A DNA stretch of 64,000 nucleotides from Kitasatospora sp. MAA4. Lineage in GTDB: Bacteria; Actinomycetota; Actinomycetes; Streptomycetales; Streptomycetaceae. The number at the start of each line of letters is the position of its first letter. Position 1 is the stretch's first letter. The stretch spans positions 1 through 64,000 of the forward strand of contig NZ_JARZAI010000026.1 in assembly GCF_029893355.1 (NCBI RefSeq), in the 5' to 3' direction. Shown here in pieces: positions 34,199-43,431 of the stretch. The position numbers and the translations under genes were made by a program. The notes beneath the pieces were generated by a model. The model saw only the letters and a program-made list of their open reading frames with translations. It searched no databases and was not told the origin of the DNA.

Positions 34199-35989
34199 GT
34201 GGCCGTGAACCTCGCCACCATCGAATCCGTGACGAAGGTCTACGGCACCCGAGCCCTTCTCGACGGGGTCAGCCTCGGCGTCAGCGAAGGCGACCGGATC
34301 GGCGTCGTCGGCCGCAACGGTGACGGCAAGACCACCCTGATCCGGATGCTCGCCCTGCTGGAGGAGCCCGACAAGGGCCGGATCACGCACTCCGGCGGCC
34401 TCCAGCTCGCCGTCCTCACGCAGCACGACTCGCTCGACCCCAAGGCCACCATCCGGCACGAGGTGATCGCCGACCGCGCCGACCACCAGTGGCTGGGCGA
34501 CGCCCGGATCCGCGACATCATCCAGGGCCTGTTCGGCGGCCTGGACCTGCCCGGCTTCCCGCAGGGCCTGGACACCGTGATCGGCCCGCTCTCCGGTGGC
34601 GAGCGCCGCCGGATCGCGCTGGCCAAGTTGCTGCTCGGCGAGCACGACCTGATCGTCCTGGACGAGCCCACCAACCACCTCGACGTCGAGGGCATCGCCT
34701 GGCTCGCCCAGCACCTGCAGAACCGGCGCTCCGCGCTGGTCTGCGTCACCCACGACCGGTGGTTCCTGGACCAGGTCTGCACCCGGATGTGGGACGTCCA
34801 GCGCGGCGAGGTCCGCGAGTACGAGGGCGGCTACTCCGACTACGTCTTCGCCCGGGCCGAGCGCTCGCGGATCGAGGCGACCGAGGAGAGCAAGCGGCAG
34901 AACCTGGCCCGCAAGGAGCTCGCCTGGCTGCGCCGCGGTGCCCCCGCCCGTACCGCCAAGCCGCGCTACCGGATCGAGGCGGCCAACGCGCTGATCGCCG
35001 ACGTCCCCGAGCCGCGCGACAAGAGCGAGCTGATGAAGTTCGCCAACGCCCGACTGGGCCGCACGGTCTTCGAGTTGGAGGACGTCACCGTCAAGGCCGG
35101 CCCCAAGCTCCTGCTGGAGCAGCTGACCTGGAACCTCGGCCCCGGCGACCGGATCGGCCTGCTGGGCGTCAACGGCGCCGGCAAGACCTCGCTGCTGCGG
35201 GCCATGCAGGCCGCGTACAACTCGCAGGGCGACGTGCAGCCGGCCTCCGGCGTGATCAAGGTCGGCAAGACCGTGCGGCTCGCCTACCTCTCCCAGGAGA
35301 TCGCCGAACTCGACCCCGCCGTGCGGGTGTTGCAGGCCGTCGAGCAGGTGCGCGGGCGGGTCGACCTCGGCAAGGGCCGGGAGATGAGCGCCGGCCAGCT
35401 CTGCGAGCAGTTCGGCTTCACCAAGGACAAGCAGTGGACGCCGGTCGGCGACCTCTCCGGTGGCGAGCGCCGCCGCCTGCAGCTGCTGCGCCTGCTGATG
35501 GACGAGCCCAACGTGCTCTTCCTCGACGAGCCCACCAACGACCTGGACATCGAGACCCTCAACCAGCTGGAGGACCTGCTCGACGGCTGGCCCGGCTCGA
35601 TGATCGTGATCAGCCACGACCGGTTCTTCATCGAGCGGACCACCGACACCGTGCAGGCGCTGCTCGGCGACGGCCGGATGCGGATGCTGCCCAAGGGCGT
35701 TGACGAGTACCTGGAGCGGCGCGCGAAGATCGCCGCAGCTGCCCTGTCGGCCGTCCCCGCGGCTGCCGCGAAGCCGGTCGGGGACACCCGGGCGGCGAAG
35801 AAGGAACTGCAGCGGATCGAGCGTCAGATCGTCAAGATCGACCAGCAGGAGCGCAAGCTGCACGACCAACTGGCCGAGCACGCCTCGGACTTCTCCAAGG
35901 TTGCGGAGCTGGATGCCCAGCTGCGCAAGGTCAAGGAGGAGAAGGAGGAGCTGGAGCTCGCCTGGATGGAGCTGGCTGAGGACGTCTGA
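34199..35989 (+). CDS. ABC-F family ATPase
   Basis: This encodes about 596 residues with two ABC domains and no membrane segments. The first Walker A is GRNGDGKTT with signature LSGGERRRIALAK and Walker B LIVLDEPTNHLD. The second is GVNGAGKTS, LSGGERRRLQLLR and VLFLDEPTNDLD. The inter-domain linker is charged (ARAERSRIEATEESKRQNLA), and a C-terminal coiled coil follows (LQRIERQIVKIDQQERKLHD). ABC-F proteins act on ribosomes as translation factors or as target-protection proteins. The conserved position after ispE suggests a housekeeping role. GTG 34199 is chosen with AGGAG at 34183; GTG 34205 is an alternative. A bidirectional terminator follows. Confidence 0.93.
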   Translation: MAVNLATIESVTKVYGTRALLDGVSLGVSEGDRIGVVGRNGDGKTTLIRMLALLEEPDKGRITHSGGLQLAVLTQHDSLDPKATIRHEVIADRADHQWLGDARIRDIIQGLFGGLDLPGFPQGLDTVIGPLSGGERRRIALAKLLLGEHDLIVLDEPTNHLDVEGIAWLAQHLQNRRSALVCVTHDRWFLDQVCTRMWDVQRGEVREYEGGYSDYVFARAERSRIEATEESKRQNLARKELAWLRRGAPARTAKPRYRIEAANALIADVPEPRDKSELMKFANARLGRTVFELEDVTVKAGPKLLLEQLTWNLGPGDRIGLLGVNGAGKTSLLRAMQAAYNSQGDVQPASGVIKVGKTVRLAYLSQEIAELDPAVRVLQAVEQVRGRVDLGKGREMSAGQLCEQFGFTKDKQWTPVGDLSGGERRRLQLLRLLMDEPNVLFLDEPTNDLDIETLNQLEDLLDGWPGSMIVISHDRFFIERTTDTVQALLGDGRMRMLPKGVDEYLERRAKIAAAALSAVPAAAAKPVGDTRAAKKELQRIERQIVKIDQQERKLHDQLAEHASDFSKVAELDAQLRKVKEEKEELELAWMELAEDV

Positions 35990-36014
35990 GCTGAGCTGAT
36001 CTGAGCCTGAGCAC

Positions 36015-36049
36015 AGCCGCCTGTCGGCCGGTCAGTCCGGCAGGCGGCT
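36015..36049. terminator. Bidirectional hairpin terminator
   Basis: Thirteen-base arms (36015-36027 and 36037-36049) with one G-U pair lie between the converging ABC-F and lipoprotein genes; the right arm touches the lipoprotein stop codon. Confidence 0.8.
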
Positions 36050-36687
36050 CAGGGGCTCGGAGTCGGGGTCGGAGTCGGTGTCGGCTGGTCGCTCGACCAG
36101 AACGGGTCGTCGTACTTCGGGATGATGTCCGGGTTGCCGTTGGACATGGTCGGCTCGGGGGTGGGCGTGCCGAACGGGTCATGACCGGTGATCACCGGGA
36201 TCGGGCTGACGGATACCTCGAAGGTGATGTTGTCCGCGGCCCCGATAGTGAAGCCGATACTCGCACCGCCTGGGATGTCGGCGAACATCGCGGGCTGATT
36301 CGGGTTGACCTTCGCGATGTGGTAGCCCTTGGCCTTCCAGCTGCGCTCCAGCAGCCCCAGCAGGGCACCGAACTTGGCCTTGGAGACCTTGGTCATGATG
36401 TAGCGGGCCTGCGAGGCCGTCGCATAACCGCCGTCCTGCTCGGTGGAGTCCGGCCAGGCGTCCCAGTACCGCAGCGGCGGCTTGATGTCGGAGGTCGCGT
36501 CGTCGAGCAGTGCCTGAAGCTTCTGAACGGCCTGGTCGGGGGTCATCAGCGCCTTCTGCTGGTGGGATCCTCCTGCGCTGGAGCTGGAGCTGGAGCTGGA
36601 GCTGGAGCAGGAGCTGGCGCCCAGGGTAAGCACCAGCACGACGGCCACGGCACCGAGGCGTCGTGCGGTTCGCCGTGCGTTGATCAC
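36049..36687 (-). CDS. Lipoprotein, third gene of the left T7SS-associated cassette
   Basis: This 212-residue protein has a lipoprotein signal (RRLGAVAVVLVLTLGASSC), then a run of Ser and an alpha/beta-looking domain with MTPDQAVQKLQALLDDAT, LERSWKAKGYHIAKV and GFTIGAADNITFEVSVS. It ends PKYDDPFWSSDQ and a Thr/Pro repeat. The GTG start overlaps the stop of the hydrolase gene (GTGA). A related protein, TM-anchored instead of lipid-anchored and ending NADPYWSH, occupies the same place in the right cassette (45602-46255). Position and anchoring suggest a surface partner, possibly an immunity- or receptor-like factor for the hydrolase; that is inference. Confidence 0.78.
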   Translation of the reverse strand: MINARRTARRLGAVAVVLVLTLGASSCSSSSSSSSSSAGGSHQQKALMTPDQAVQKLQALLDDATSDIKPPLRYWDAWPDSTEQDGGYATASQARYIMTKVSKAKFGALLGLLERSWKAKGYHIAKVNPNQPAMFADIPGGASIGFTIGAADNITFEVSVSPIPVITGHDPFGTPTPEPTMSNGNPDIIPKYDDPFWSSDQPTPTPTPTPSP

Positions 36688-38438
36688 CGCTGAGCCTCTC
36701 TGGTCACGTTGCTGTACTTGCCCGCGACGATCTGACCGATGTTGTTGATCGAGTCCTTCGTGGCACCGTCGGCGGAGCTGTTCGGATCGGTCATGTAGTT
36801 GGAGTGCGAGTCGAAGGAGAACGCCGGCCCGTCCGCGACATCGAACCGGTTGGCGCCGAACTGCGCACTGGCCGGGTCGGTACCGAAGTACAACTGGTGA
36901 GGATCCGCCTGATTGTAGAGCCAGTCGGCGCCGGGTACGAGTACGGGGGCAAGGAGGGGACCGGAGCGTGCAACCTGGCCGTCGAAGCTGACCTCGCCGC
37001 GCGAAGGCAGGTGGCTGACCGGGTCGTTCTCCGCGTCACCGACCCAAACGTGACCCGGATCGATGTTGAGCTGGGACGCCTTGTCCGCTCCGGTGCCGGG
37101 GCTGCCGACGAGGATGACGTCGTCCGCCCCGGTGCCGCCCGGCCGCTGCGCCGCCAGCCCCACCGTCGTGGAGCCGTAGCTGTGGCCCAGCGCCACGAGG
37201 TGTGCCGGCGGCCCGTCGTGGGTGGCACGCAACCCGCCGAGGAACTGGTCGTAGGAGGCCGCGCCCTTCTCGGCCCGGTCCGCGCTCATCACGTCCAGCG
37301 GCCTGGTGTCCCCGTCCAGCACCTTGTCCAGGCCCGGCGGCGGGTCGTAGCCGAGCCAGACCATCGAAGCGGTCGTCGCGGTCGGATCGGCTCTCATCGC
37401 GGCGGTCCAGACGTTGTGCGCGCGGTCGGCGTCCTTCCCTCCGACGCTGGAGAGTGTGGTGCCGAGCCCGGGAACGTAAGCGCTGACGTTCTGCGCGGTG
37501 TCCGGGTTGCCGTACGAGAGGATGGCGCGGCCCTGGCCCTCGTCACCGATACCGAGCAGCAGGGCCGGCGGCTGCTTGCCCGCGTTCTCGTTCAACTTGC
37601 CCTGGATCGCGAGGAAGCCGTCGAGCTTGGTCTTGTCATCGGCGGACAGGTTCGGCTTGTGCTCGTACTCGTTGGTCAGATTGGTCAGGTTGATCCGGTT
37701 GGCCTGGTCACGGACGTCCGACGGTATGCCGTCGCGGTTGCCGATCAGGTCAGGGTGGTTCGTGATCAGTTGCTGCTGCTCATCGGGCGTCAGGCCCTTC
37801 CACCAGGAGAGAACCTGGGTGGGTGTCGCGTCCTTGGACGGGAACCCGGCCGCCGTCAGGTCGGTCCCGGCCTGGGTGATCGTGGTCAGGTCCTTCTGAG
37901 CCTGTGTGGTGTCGAGGCCCGAGCCGGTACGGGCTCGCTGGGTCAGGTCGTCGAGCAGTTGGGCGATCCGCGCGTCGGCGGTCGTCGCCTCGTTGACGGC
38001 GTCGCTGATCCGGGTGGCTATGGCGCTGCCCTGCTGGGGCGCGTCATAGCCCGGGTCATGCCGTTCGGCTGCCGCCGGCGGGGGCCAGGAGACCGTCCCG
38101 TCATCCGACACGGTGAAGCCACCGCTCTGCGCGTCCGTCAAGGCTTGCTGCACCTTGGACTGGGCCAGTCGGAAACCGTCGGCTGCCTCTCGCAGCAGGG
38201 TGCCCATCGCCGTCATCTCGGTGTGGGCAGCGTCGAGTCGGGTGGTGGTGGTCTGTAGCGAGGCGTTCGCGGCTCCGGCGGCAGTGCCGATCCACCTGCT
38301 GTCGAAGAGGTGCTTGACCACTTGGGCGTTCAACTGGTCGACGTGGCCTTGGAAGTTACCGGCGAGCCTGTCGTAGGCGGTGGCTGCCGCGTCCAGCGGG
38401 GCGAGGTCGGCTTCTCGCAGTTCGGCGAGGCTGACCAT
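36684..38438 (-). CDS. DUF1023 alpha/beta hydrolase with ESX-like N-terminal domain
   Basis: This 584-residue protein has a helical N-terminal domain (~1-120, AATAYDRLAGNFQGHVDQLN and RLAQSKVQQALTDAQSGG), like the four-helix bundles of type VII-associated proteins. A linker and a DUF1023-type alpha/beta hydrolase (~300-560) follow. The nucleophile elbow is ALGHSYGSTTVG; likely partners are the Asp of VGDAENDPVS and the His of FDSHSNYM. No signal peptide is present. Its ATG overlaps the stop of the upstream small gene (TGATG) and its stop overlaps the lipoprotein start, so the three genes form one tightly coupled operon. It is a clear paralog of the protein at 43848. The substrate is unknown; lipid or wall esters are possible. 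Confidence 0.85.
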   Translation of the reverse strand: MVSLAELREADLAPLDAAATAYDRLAGNFQGHVDQLNAQVVKHLFDSRWIGTAAGAANASLQTTTTRLDAAHTEMTAMGTLLREAADGFRLAQSKVQQALTDAQSGGFTVSDDGTVSWPPPAAAERHDPGYDAPQQGSAIATRISDAVNEATTADARIAQLLDDLTQRARTGSGLDTTQAQKDLTTITQAGTDLTAAGFPSKDATPTQVLSWWKGLTPDEQQQLITNHPDLIGNRDGIPSDVRDQANRINLTNLTNEYEHKPNLSADDKTKLDGFLAIQGKLNENAGKQPPALLLGIGDEGQGRAILSYGNPDTAQNVSAYVPGLGTTLSSVGGKDADRAHNVWTAAMRADPTATTASMVWLGYDPPPGLDKVLDGDTRPLDVMSADRAEKGAASYDQFLGGLRATHDGPPAHLVALGHSYGSTTVGLAAQRPGGTGADDVILVGSPGTGADKASQLNIDPGHVWVGDAENDPVSHLPSRGEVSFDGQVARSGPLLAPVLVPGADWLYNQADPHQLYFGTDPASAQFGANRFDVADGPAFSFDSHSNYMTDPNSSADGATKDSINNIGQIVAGKYSNVTREAQR

Positions 38439-38812
38439 CAGTTGCCTGCCACGGAAGAGCGGCCGGCGCCCGGAACGGGGAAGGCGGTGGCCGCAGTACC
38501 GTCGCCAGCACGATAGTTGGCCGCCGTTCTGCTCAACTTGTCACCCACACCGCTCACCTCGGAGCCAAGCGCGCCCAGGCAGTCCTCCCACGCGGCAGTG
38601 CAGCTGCTCAGGGAGTCGGCAGTGCGCCAGCCGAGCAGACCGCCGACGGCGGCGTCGGACGGCTGTTGAATGGTCTTCACCTCGGCGGCCACCGCTGCGC
38701 CGGTGTCGTGGGCGGTGTTCGCCGCCGCGTCCAGATCGTTCGGATCGACGGAGAAGGACGGCGCCGAGCCTGCTGCGCTCGGGCCACCTCCGCCCACACT
38801 CGCGTTTCCCAT
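38438..38812 (-). CDS. Small ESX-like secretion substrate with YxxxD motif
   Basis: This 124-residue helical protein has a Gly/Ser-rich start, FSVDPNDLDAAANTAHDTG, a Trp turn LLGWRTADSLSSCTAAWEDC and, at 100-104, YRAGD, which fits the YxxxD general signal of type VII substrates. It pairs by sequence with the 139-residue protein at 43432 (shared GW-[RT]-T-x-x-x-x and YxxxD at the same distance). ATG 38812 follows GGGGGG. It is the first gene of the left cassette; small helical partners of this kind are usually co-exported with, or chaperone, the protein encoded next. The two Cys at 71 and 78 are not both present in the paralog. Confidence 0.75.
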   Translation of the reverse strand: MGNASVGGGGPSAAGSAPSFSVDPNDLDAAANTAHDTGAAVAAEVKTIQQPSDAAVGGLLGWRTADSLSSCTAAWEDCLGALGSEVSGVGDKLSRTAANYRAGDGTAATAFPVPGAGRSSVAGN

Positions 38813-39496
38813 GTTTCCCCCCAGCGCTCGCGGCCCGTGGATCTCAGTCGTGACTCAGAGCATCAGCCGCTCATCATAACGTAAGATGACAATGCGATAA
38901 GTGACCGTTCGGCTCGTGCGCCTGGTCAACTGGGGCCTGAAGCAGCAGACATGATCGGCCGCCCGCAACCGCCCGCAACCGTCGAGGACCGCCCACCTGG
39001 TTGGTGAGCCGCCCATGTGGCGCCGTGGCGGCGTGGATCCCGCCGTTGGTCGGGCCCATGCCCGAAGCCCGTCCGGCATCCCCGGCACCTGGCAGAATGG
39101 GGATGTCGCGTACAGCCTTCGTGCGTACCCTGCGCGGTCGGTCGAGGACAGGGAACAGAGCCCGGATGCCCGCCCGTGAGCCCTTCCTGCGGGACGTCTC
39201 CGGCATCGTCGGCGCTGCTGGTCTCTGCGAGGGACTACTCCTCCAACCTGTCACACCTGCTGCGGATTCCCCTCACCCGTCGTGTCGAATGACAAGTCCG
39301 TACCGATAACGCGCCTCTGTACCAAGGCCCCTGCCGTTTCGACAGGGGTGCTCGCTAAGATGGTTATGGCGGATCCTGCTCGGCCTCTGGGCCAGGCGGG
39401 CAGGTGTCCGCAGTGCGGGTACGCGGGACTTCGTAGGTGATGACGTGTGACAGCACGGGGGTGAGAGCCGCCTGTGCACGGGGGAGGTGTATTGCC
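38813..39496. other. Divergent intergenic region of the T7SS-associated locus
   Basis: These ~680 bases separate the left cassette from the central genes and contain no credible gene; open frames on both strands lack ribosome-binding sites and family character. A short AT-rich patch at ~38870-38900 precedes the left operon and another at ~39350-39370 precedes the right genes; these are the likely promoter areas. CCGCCCGCAACC repeats occur near 38962-38980. Confidence 0.5.
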
Positions 39497-40066
39497 GTGG
39501 AGATGATGATTGCCGATGCCGGCGGTCCCGTCGCAAGCGTGGCGTATTACCAGGCGCAGGCGGCGAAGAACGCCAAAGCCCTGAGCGTCGAGGTCGAGAC
39601 GCTGACCGTGTTCAAGGGGAAGGTCGACGCGATGCTGCAGACCTTGGACGGGTCCGAGGCGTCCCAACCAAAGATCTCTCAGCAGCAGTTGACGTCCGAC
39701 CATCTCGGCACCGGCTTCGGCGAGTCGACCGCACTGCTGGGCGCCTACGACGTCGTCCACGCCAACCTGGTGACGCTGTCGCAGACGCTCGCCAACCAGA
39801 TCGAGGCGATGAGCATCGCCATCGACATCTCGAGCAAGGGCTACCAGCACGTCGACGACTCGCAGCGGTTGGCGCTCTGGAAGATCCAGGCGCAGACCGA
39901 CACGCAGTACAAGACCCCGATCGGCCCGAGCCGCTTGGTGGCGCCGGTGAGTACGGACGTGACCGCGACCGACACCTCGGCGGCCACCAACGCCACCCCG
40001 GCCTCGACCACCACGAGCACGAGCACGAGTACGAGCACCAGCGGGACCGGGACCGGCGTCGGATGA
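39497..40066 (+). CDS. Helical protein with YxxxD motif and Ser/Thr-rich tail
   Basis: This encodes about 189 residues from GTG 39497, behind GGGGGAGG; longer frames lack support. Residues 1-130 are almost wholly helical (YYQAQAAKNAKALSVEVETL, TLSQTLANQIEAMSIAIDIS). YQHVD at 116-120 fits the type VII YxxxD signal, and a low-complexity Thr/Ser tail ends in repeated TS. No W-x-G is present. It precedes the Gly-rich WXG protein by 34 bases and probably forms an operon with it; a role as secreted partner or chaperone of that protein is likely. It was not recognised as a named family. Confidence 0.65.
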   Translation: MEMMIADAGGPVASVAYYQAQAAKNAKALSVEVETLTVFKGKVDAMLQTLDGSEASQPKISQQQLTSDHLGTGFGESTALLGAYDVVHANLVTLSQTLANQIEAMSIAIDISSKGYQHVDDSQRLALWKIQAQTDTQYKTPIGPSRLVAPVSTDVTATDTSAATNATPASTTTSTSTSTSTSGTGTGVG

Positions 40067-40100
40067 GCGCGCAGGGGTACGTAATCGACACGGGGAGCGG

Positions 40101-41765
40101 ATGATGGCTCAGGAACCGGAGCCCGGCGTTTCGGGCTGCACCAACTTCGAAGCCATGAGCCACGAGCAGCTCCTGGCCATGGTGCAGAACGCCCAACCCA
40201 CGGTGATGACCGGACGGGGCGCGGCGCTCACCGAGGCGTCTGGGACGCTGAAGTCGCTCAGCGACGAACTGCACACCCACGTAGGAAACCTGGACTGGAC
40301 CGGGGACGCCGGGGACGCCTTCAAGGGCTGGGCCAACCAGGTCTCCGCATCGACCCTCCTGCTCAGCGAGTACGCGGCCACGGCGGGGAGCAACATCTCG
40401 GCCGCCGGGAACACCCTGGCCGGGGTCAAGGGGAGCGGGGGGATCCCGCCGCTGCCGACCACCGACATCCAGACGGTCAACAAGCGGAACTCGCAGCCCA
40501 ACAACTTCATGCCGGACAGCACCCAGCTCAGCAACCCCCACTGGGTCACGTCCCTTCAGGCGTCGGCCGCGCAGACGCGCATCGACAACGCCCACCAGGA
40601 GGCCATCCACCAGATGACCATCCTGGGGCAGTCGTACGACCAGTCGACGACGTTGATCAACGCGGCGACGCCACCGCTGTTCCCGCCGACGCCGGTTTCG
40701 GTGATGGGGCCTCCGCCGCAGAGCGTTGCCAGCGACGAGAACGTCTCGTTCGGAGGCACGGGATCCGGCGGATCCTCAAGCCGCACTGGCTCCGGGGGCA
40801 GCAGCAGCAAGGTGACACCGGGCGCTCCTGGCAAGACGGGCGTGCCTCCCGGTACCCCGCCTCCCAACCGAGTCAACCCCGTCACCCCGGAGCCGGTGCC
40901 GGTCCGCCCGGTTGGCCCTCACCCGTCCCCCGGTCCGGTTGAACCGAACCCGGTTGTTCCGACGCCGGTCACACCGACCGCGCCGGGGTCCGCGCCGCCT
41001 AGCACTGGGATCGACAGCGGCCCGTCGGCTCCGACGCTTCCCCCGCAGACCGGATCGACCGGCGGTGTTCCCACGACCGGTGCCCCCGGTGGCGGTGGGA
41101 TCGGCGGCCCTGGCGGCTACGCGGGCGGCGGATACGTCGGTGCTGGTGGTGGACTTGCGGGTGGCGGCTTCGCGGGTGGCGGAACCGTCGGCGGCAAGGG
41201 CGCGTACGGGTCCGTCAACTACACGGGAAGCGGCGCTTCCGGGCGTCCGATCGGTGGCACGCTGGCCGGAGACGACGGTATCTCCGGTGGCCTTGGTCGT
41301 CCCAGCGCCACGTCCGGACGCAGCCAGCTCGGCGCCAACGCTTTTGGTGCCGACGAGGCCGCCGGTGGCGGCGCAGGCGCAGGCGGTGCCAGTGGCGGCA
41401 TGGGCGCCGGGGGGATGGGCGGACACGCAGGCGGTGGTGCGGGCGGCTTCGGTGGACGGGGTGCGAGCAGCGGTGGTCGCGGTCGTGGCCTGACGTCCAC
41501 TGCGGGCGGCGAGGTCGGAGGAAGCCGGAGTCCCGAAGCGGGCGGTGAGTTCACTCCCGGCGGTACTGGTCTGCGGGCTCGGGCCGGTGCTGAAGCCGAG
41601 GGTGGCGCGGAGGGTGCCGCGGGCCAGCAGGGCTTCATGCCCGGCGGGAGCCACGGTACGAGTAAGAAGAGCAAGGACCGGCGGAACCGCGCGGCCTACC
41701 TCGTCGAGGACGAGGAGACATGGACGGGTGGAACCCCGGAGAGCAATCCGAACGTGATTGAGTAA
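40101..41765 (+). CDS. WXG/PPE-like type VII substrate with Pro- and Gly-rich regions
   Basis: This 554-residue protein has an N-terminal helical domain (~1-185) with the W-x-G turn NLDWTGDAGDAFKGWANQV. A Pro-rich segment (~245-330) and a long Gly-rich segment (~330-520) follow. The conserved C terminus contains AYLVEDEETWTGG, in which Y533-D537 fits YxxxD. I recall this AxYLVEDEETW ending in many Streptomyces type VII-associated proteins. Two ATGs (40101, 40104) share the GGGGAGCGG site; 40104 is better spaced. Its place between the helical protein and the mycosin, and the large repetitive middle, suggest a secreted surface or wall protein. A strong hairpin follows. Confidence 0.8.
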   Translation: MMAQEPEPGVSGCTNFEAMSHEQLLAMVQNAQPTVMTGRGAALTEASGTLKSLSDELHTHVGNLDWTGDAGDAFKGWANQVSASTLLLSEYAATAGSNISAAGNTLAGVKGSGGIPPLPTTDIQTVNKRNSQPNNFMPDSTQLSNPHWVTSLQASAAQTRIDNAHQEAIHQMTILGQSYDQSTTLINAATPPLFPPTPVSVMGPPPQSVASDENVSFGGTGSGGSSSRTGSGGSSSKVTPGAPGKTGVPPGTPPPNRVNPVTPEPVPVRPVGPHPSPGPVEPNPVVPTPVTPTAPGSAPPSTGIDSGPSAPTLPPQTGSTGGVPTTGAPGGGGIGGPGGYAGGGYVGAGGGLAGGGFAGGGTVGGKGAYGSVNYTGSGASGRPIGGTLAGDDGISGGLGRPSATSGRSQLGANAFGADEAAGGGAGAGGASGGMGAGGMGGHAGGGAGGFGGRGASSGGRGRGLTSTAGGEVGGSRSPEAGGEFTPGGTGLRARAGAEAEGGAEGAAGQQGFMPGGSHGTSKKSKDRRNRAAYLVEDEETWTGGTPESNPNVIE

Positions 41766-41777
41766 GGACCAGATCAG

Positions 41778-41814
41778 CTGCCCGGCCACTGAGTCAGTCT
41801 CAGTGGCCGGGCAG
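41778..41814 (+). terminator. Strong hairpin terminator without T-tract
   Basis: Sixteen-base perfect arms (41778-41793 and 41799-41814) around TCAGT separate the WXG/PPE-like gene from the mycosin gene. Streptomyces terminators often lack a U-run. Confidence 0.85.
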
Positions 41815-41867
41815 ATCTGTCCGAGCCGACACGGTGTTCGGGCAGCCACGGCGATGAGGAGTGCGTG

Positions 41868-43391
41868 ATGCGGCGAGCTGGTGTGGCCGTCCAGGTGCGG
41901 CGTTCTGCTGCGCTGCTGGCTATGACTGCTGTGATGGCGGGCGGACTCGCTCAGACGGCTGAAGCTGCGGACGCACCTCGGGATGCCGAGTGGCACCTCG
42001 ACGCGCTTCATATGCCCGAGGTCTGGCAGACGAGCACTGGTGCCGGAATCACCGTTGCGATCATCGACAGTGGGGTCAAAACCGATCTTCCTGATCTGGT
42101 CGGTCAAGTACTTCCCGGGAAGGACTTCAGCGGTCTTCCGGGAGGAGTTGACGTAGACCCCGAGGGCCATGGCACCTCCATGGCCGGAATTATCGCGGGC
42201 TCCGGCAAGAGCTTCGACGGCAAAGGTGACTACGGGCTGGCTCCCGGGGCAAAAGTGCTGCCCATCAAGATCAATACAAATTCTGATGCCAGTACGGCTA
42301 TCGGGCCCGCTGCCTCACTCAAGCAGATTGACGAGGCCATCACGTTTGCGGCAGACCAAAACGCTCAGGTTATCAGCATCTCTCAGGCGATCCGTTCTGT
42401 CGACATCGGACAGGCCGACATTTCGGCATTGCAGACTGCTGTCAATTATGCGATCGGCAAGGGGAGCCTGATCGTTGCCGGTGCAGGAAACAGCGGCCAG
42501 GAAGGGAATCCGGTCATGTACCCGGCTGCCGCTGCCGGAGTGGCTGCAATTGCTGGCTTCGACCACACCGGAGTGGTCACTCCGGAGTCGGAGTCAGGCC
42601 CTCAGATTGCTCTGACTGCGCCAGGGCTGGATATCTACAGTGTTTGCACGGGTCCGACGGGTTACTGCAAGGGCCACGGAACCTCCGACGCCACCGCGCT
42701 CACCGCTGCGGCAGCTGCGATCGTCTGGTCGGTTCACCCGACGTGGACCGGGAACCAGGTCCTGCGCGTGCTGATCAACACGGCCAACAAGCCCAATGAC
42801 GGCAGCAATCGCAACAACCACGTCGGCTTCGGTTCGATCAGCCCCCGCACCGCGCTCAACAAGCCAGGCGACCCCGGCCCCGCCGATGTGAACCCGCTCG
42901 TCGCCGCAGGCATCGGTATCGCCCCGTTGGGTGCTCCCTCGGGGGCCGCGAGCGCGGCGCCTTCGTCGGCGCCGGCTACTGCGCCGACGACGGCCAACGG
43001 CGGTAGCGGCGCGAGCAGCGCGCCCGTGCCGGCGAAGTCCGCAGGTGCGTCCTCGGGTTCCAGCAGCCTGCCGCTTGTCGCCGGTGGGGTGGTCGCGGCG
43101 CTGGTTCTCGTCGGCGGTGTGTTCTTCTTCCTCCGCAAGCGCCGCTCCCAGGAGCCGGCTGTGGCCGGTGTGCCGGGGCAGCCGCAGTCGCCGTACGGGC
43201 AGCCGCCGTTCGAGCAGTCGTCCTACGGCCAGTCCCCGTACGCGCAGCAGGCGCCGGGCGGGTATCAGCCGCCGGCCGGGTACGGCAGCACGCCTCCGCC
43301 GCCCTCGTACGGGCCGGGTCCTGTCGGTGGTGGGGGCCAGAATCAGCAGGGGCCGCCGTCGGTGCCGCCGGTGAATCCGTACAAGTCGTAG
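41868..43391 (+). CDS. mycP: Mycosin, type VII secretion-associated subtilisin-like protease
   Basis: This 507-residue S8 serine protease has a signal peptide (LLAMTAVMAGGLAQTAEAAD). The catalytic triad is the Asp in VAIIDSGVKTDL, the His in DPEGHGTSMAGIIAG and the Ser in GHGTSDATALTAAAAAIVW. A Pro/Ala/Ser linker leads to a C-terminal membrane anchor (LVAGGVVAALVLVGGVFFFL), then a basic stop and a cytoplasmic tail rich in YGQ repeats. Mycosins sit outside the membrane, stabilise the type VII channel and process substrates. Here no eccB, eccC, eccD or eccE is adjacent. ATG 41868 is chosen; GAGGAG lies eight to thirteen bases upstream. Confidence 0.93.
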   Translation: MRRAGVAVQVRRSAALLAMTAVMAGGLAQTAEAADAPRDAEWHLDALHMPEVWQTSTGAGITVAIIDSGVKTDLPDLVGQVLPGKDFSGLPGGVDVDPEGHGTSMAGIIAGSGKSFDGKGDYGLAPGAKVLPIKINTNSDASTAIGPAASLKQIDEAITFAADQNAQVISISQAIRSVDIGQADISALQTAVNYAIGKGSLIVAGAGNSGQEGNPVMYPAAAAGVAAIAGFDHTGVVTPESESGPQIALTAPGLDIYSVCTGPTGYCKGHGTSDATALTAAAAAIVWSVHPTWTGNQVLRVLINTANKPNDGSNRNNHVGFGSISPRTALNKPGDPGPADVNPLVAAGIGIAPLGAPSGAASAAPSSAPATAPTTANGGSGASSAPVPAKSAGASSGSSSLPLVAGGVVAALVLVGGVFFFLRKRRSQEPAVAGVPGQPQSPYGQPPFEQSSYGQSPYAQQAPGGYQPPAGYGSTPPPPSYGPGPVGGGGQNQQGPPSVPPVNPYKS

Positions 43392-43431
43392 GGCCCGGGG
43401 GGACTGGGCCGAGAAGAGAGCAGGGGGACTC

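Noticed and set aside
38874-39309. Overlapping 100-126-codon frames in the divergent T7SS gap
   Set aside because: Their composition is Arg/Pro-rich on both strands, with no RBS and no motif; more likely promoter and spacer DNA.
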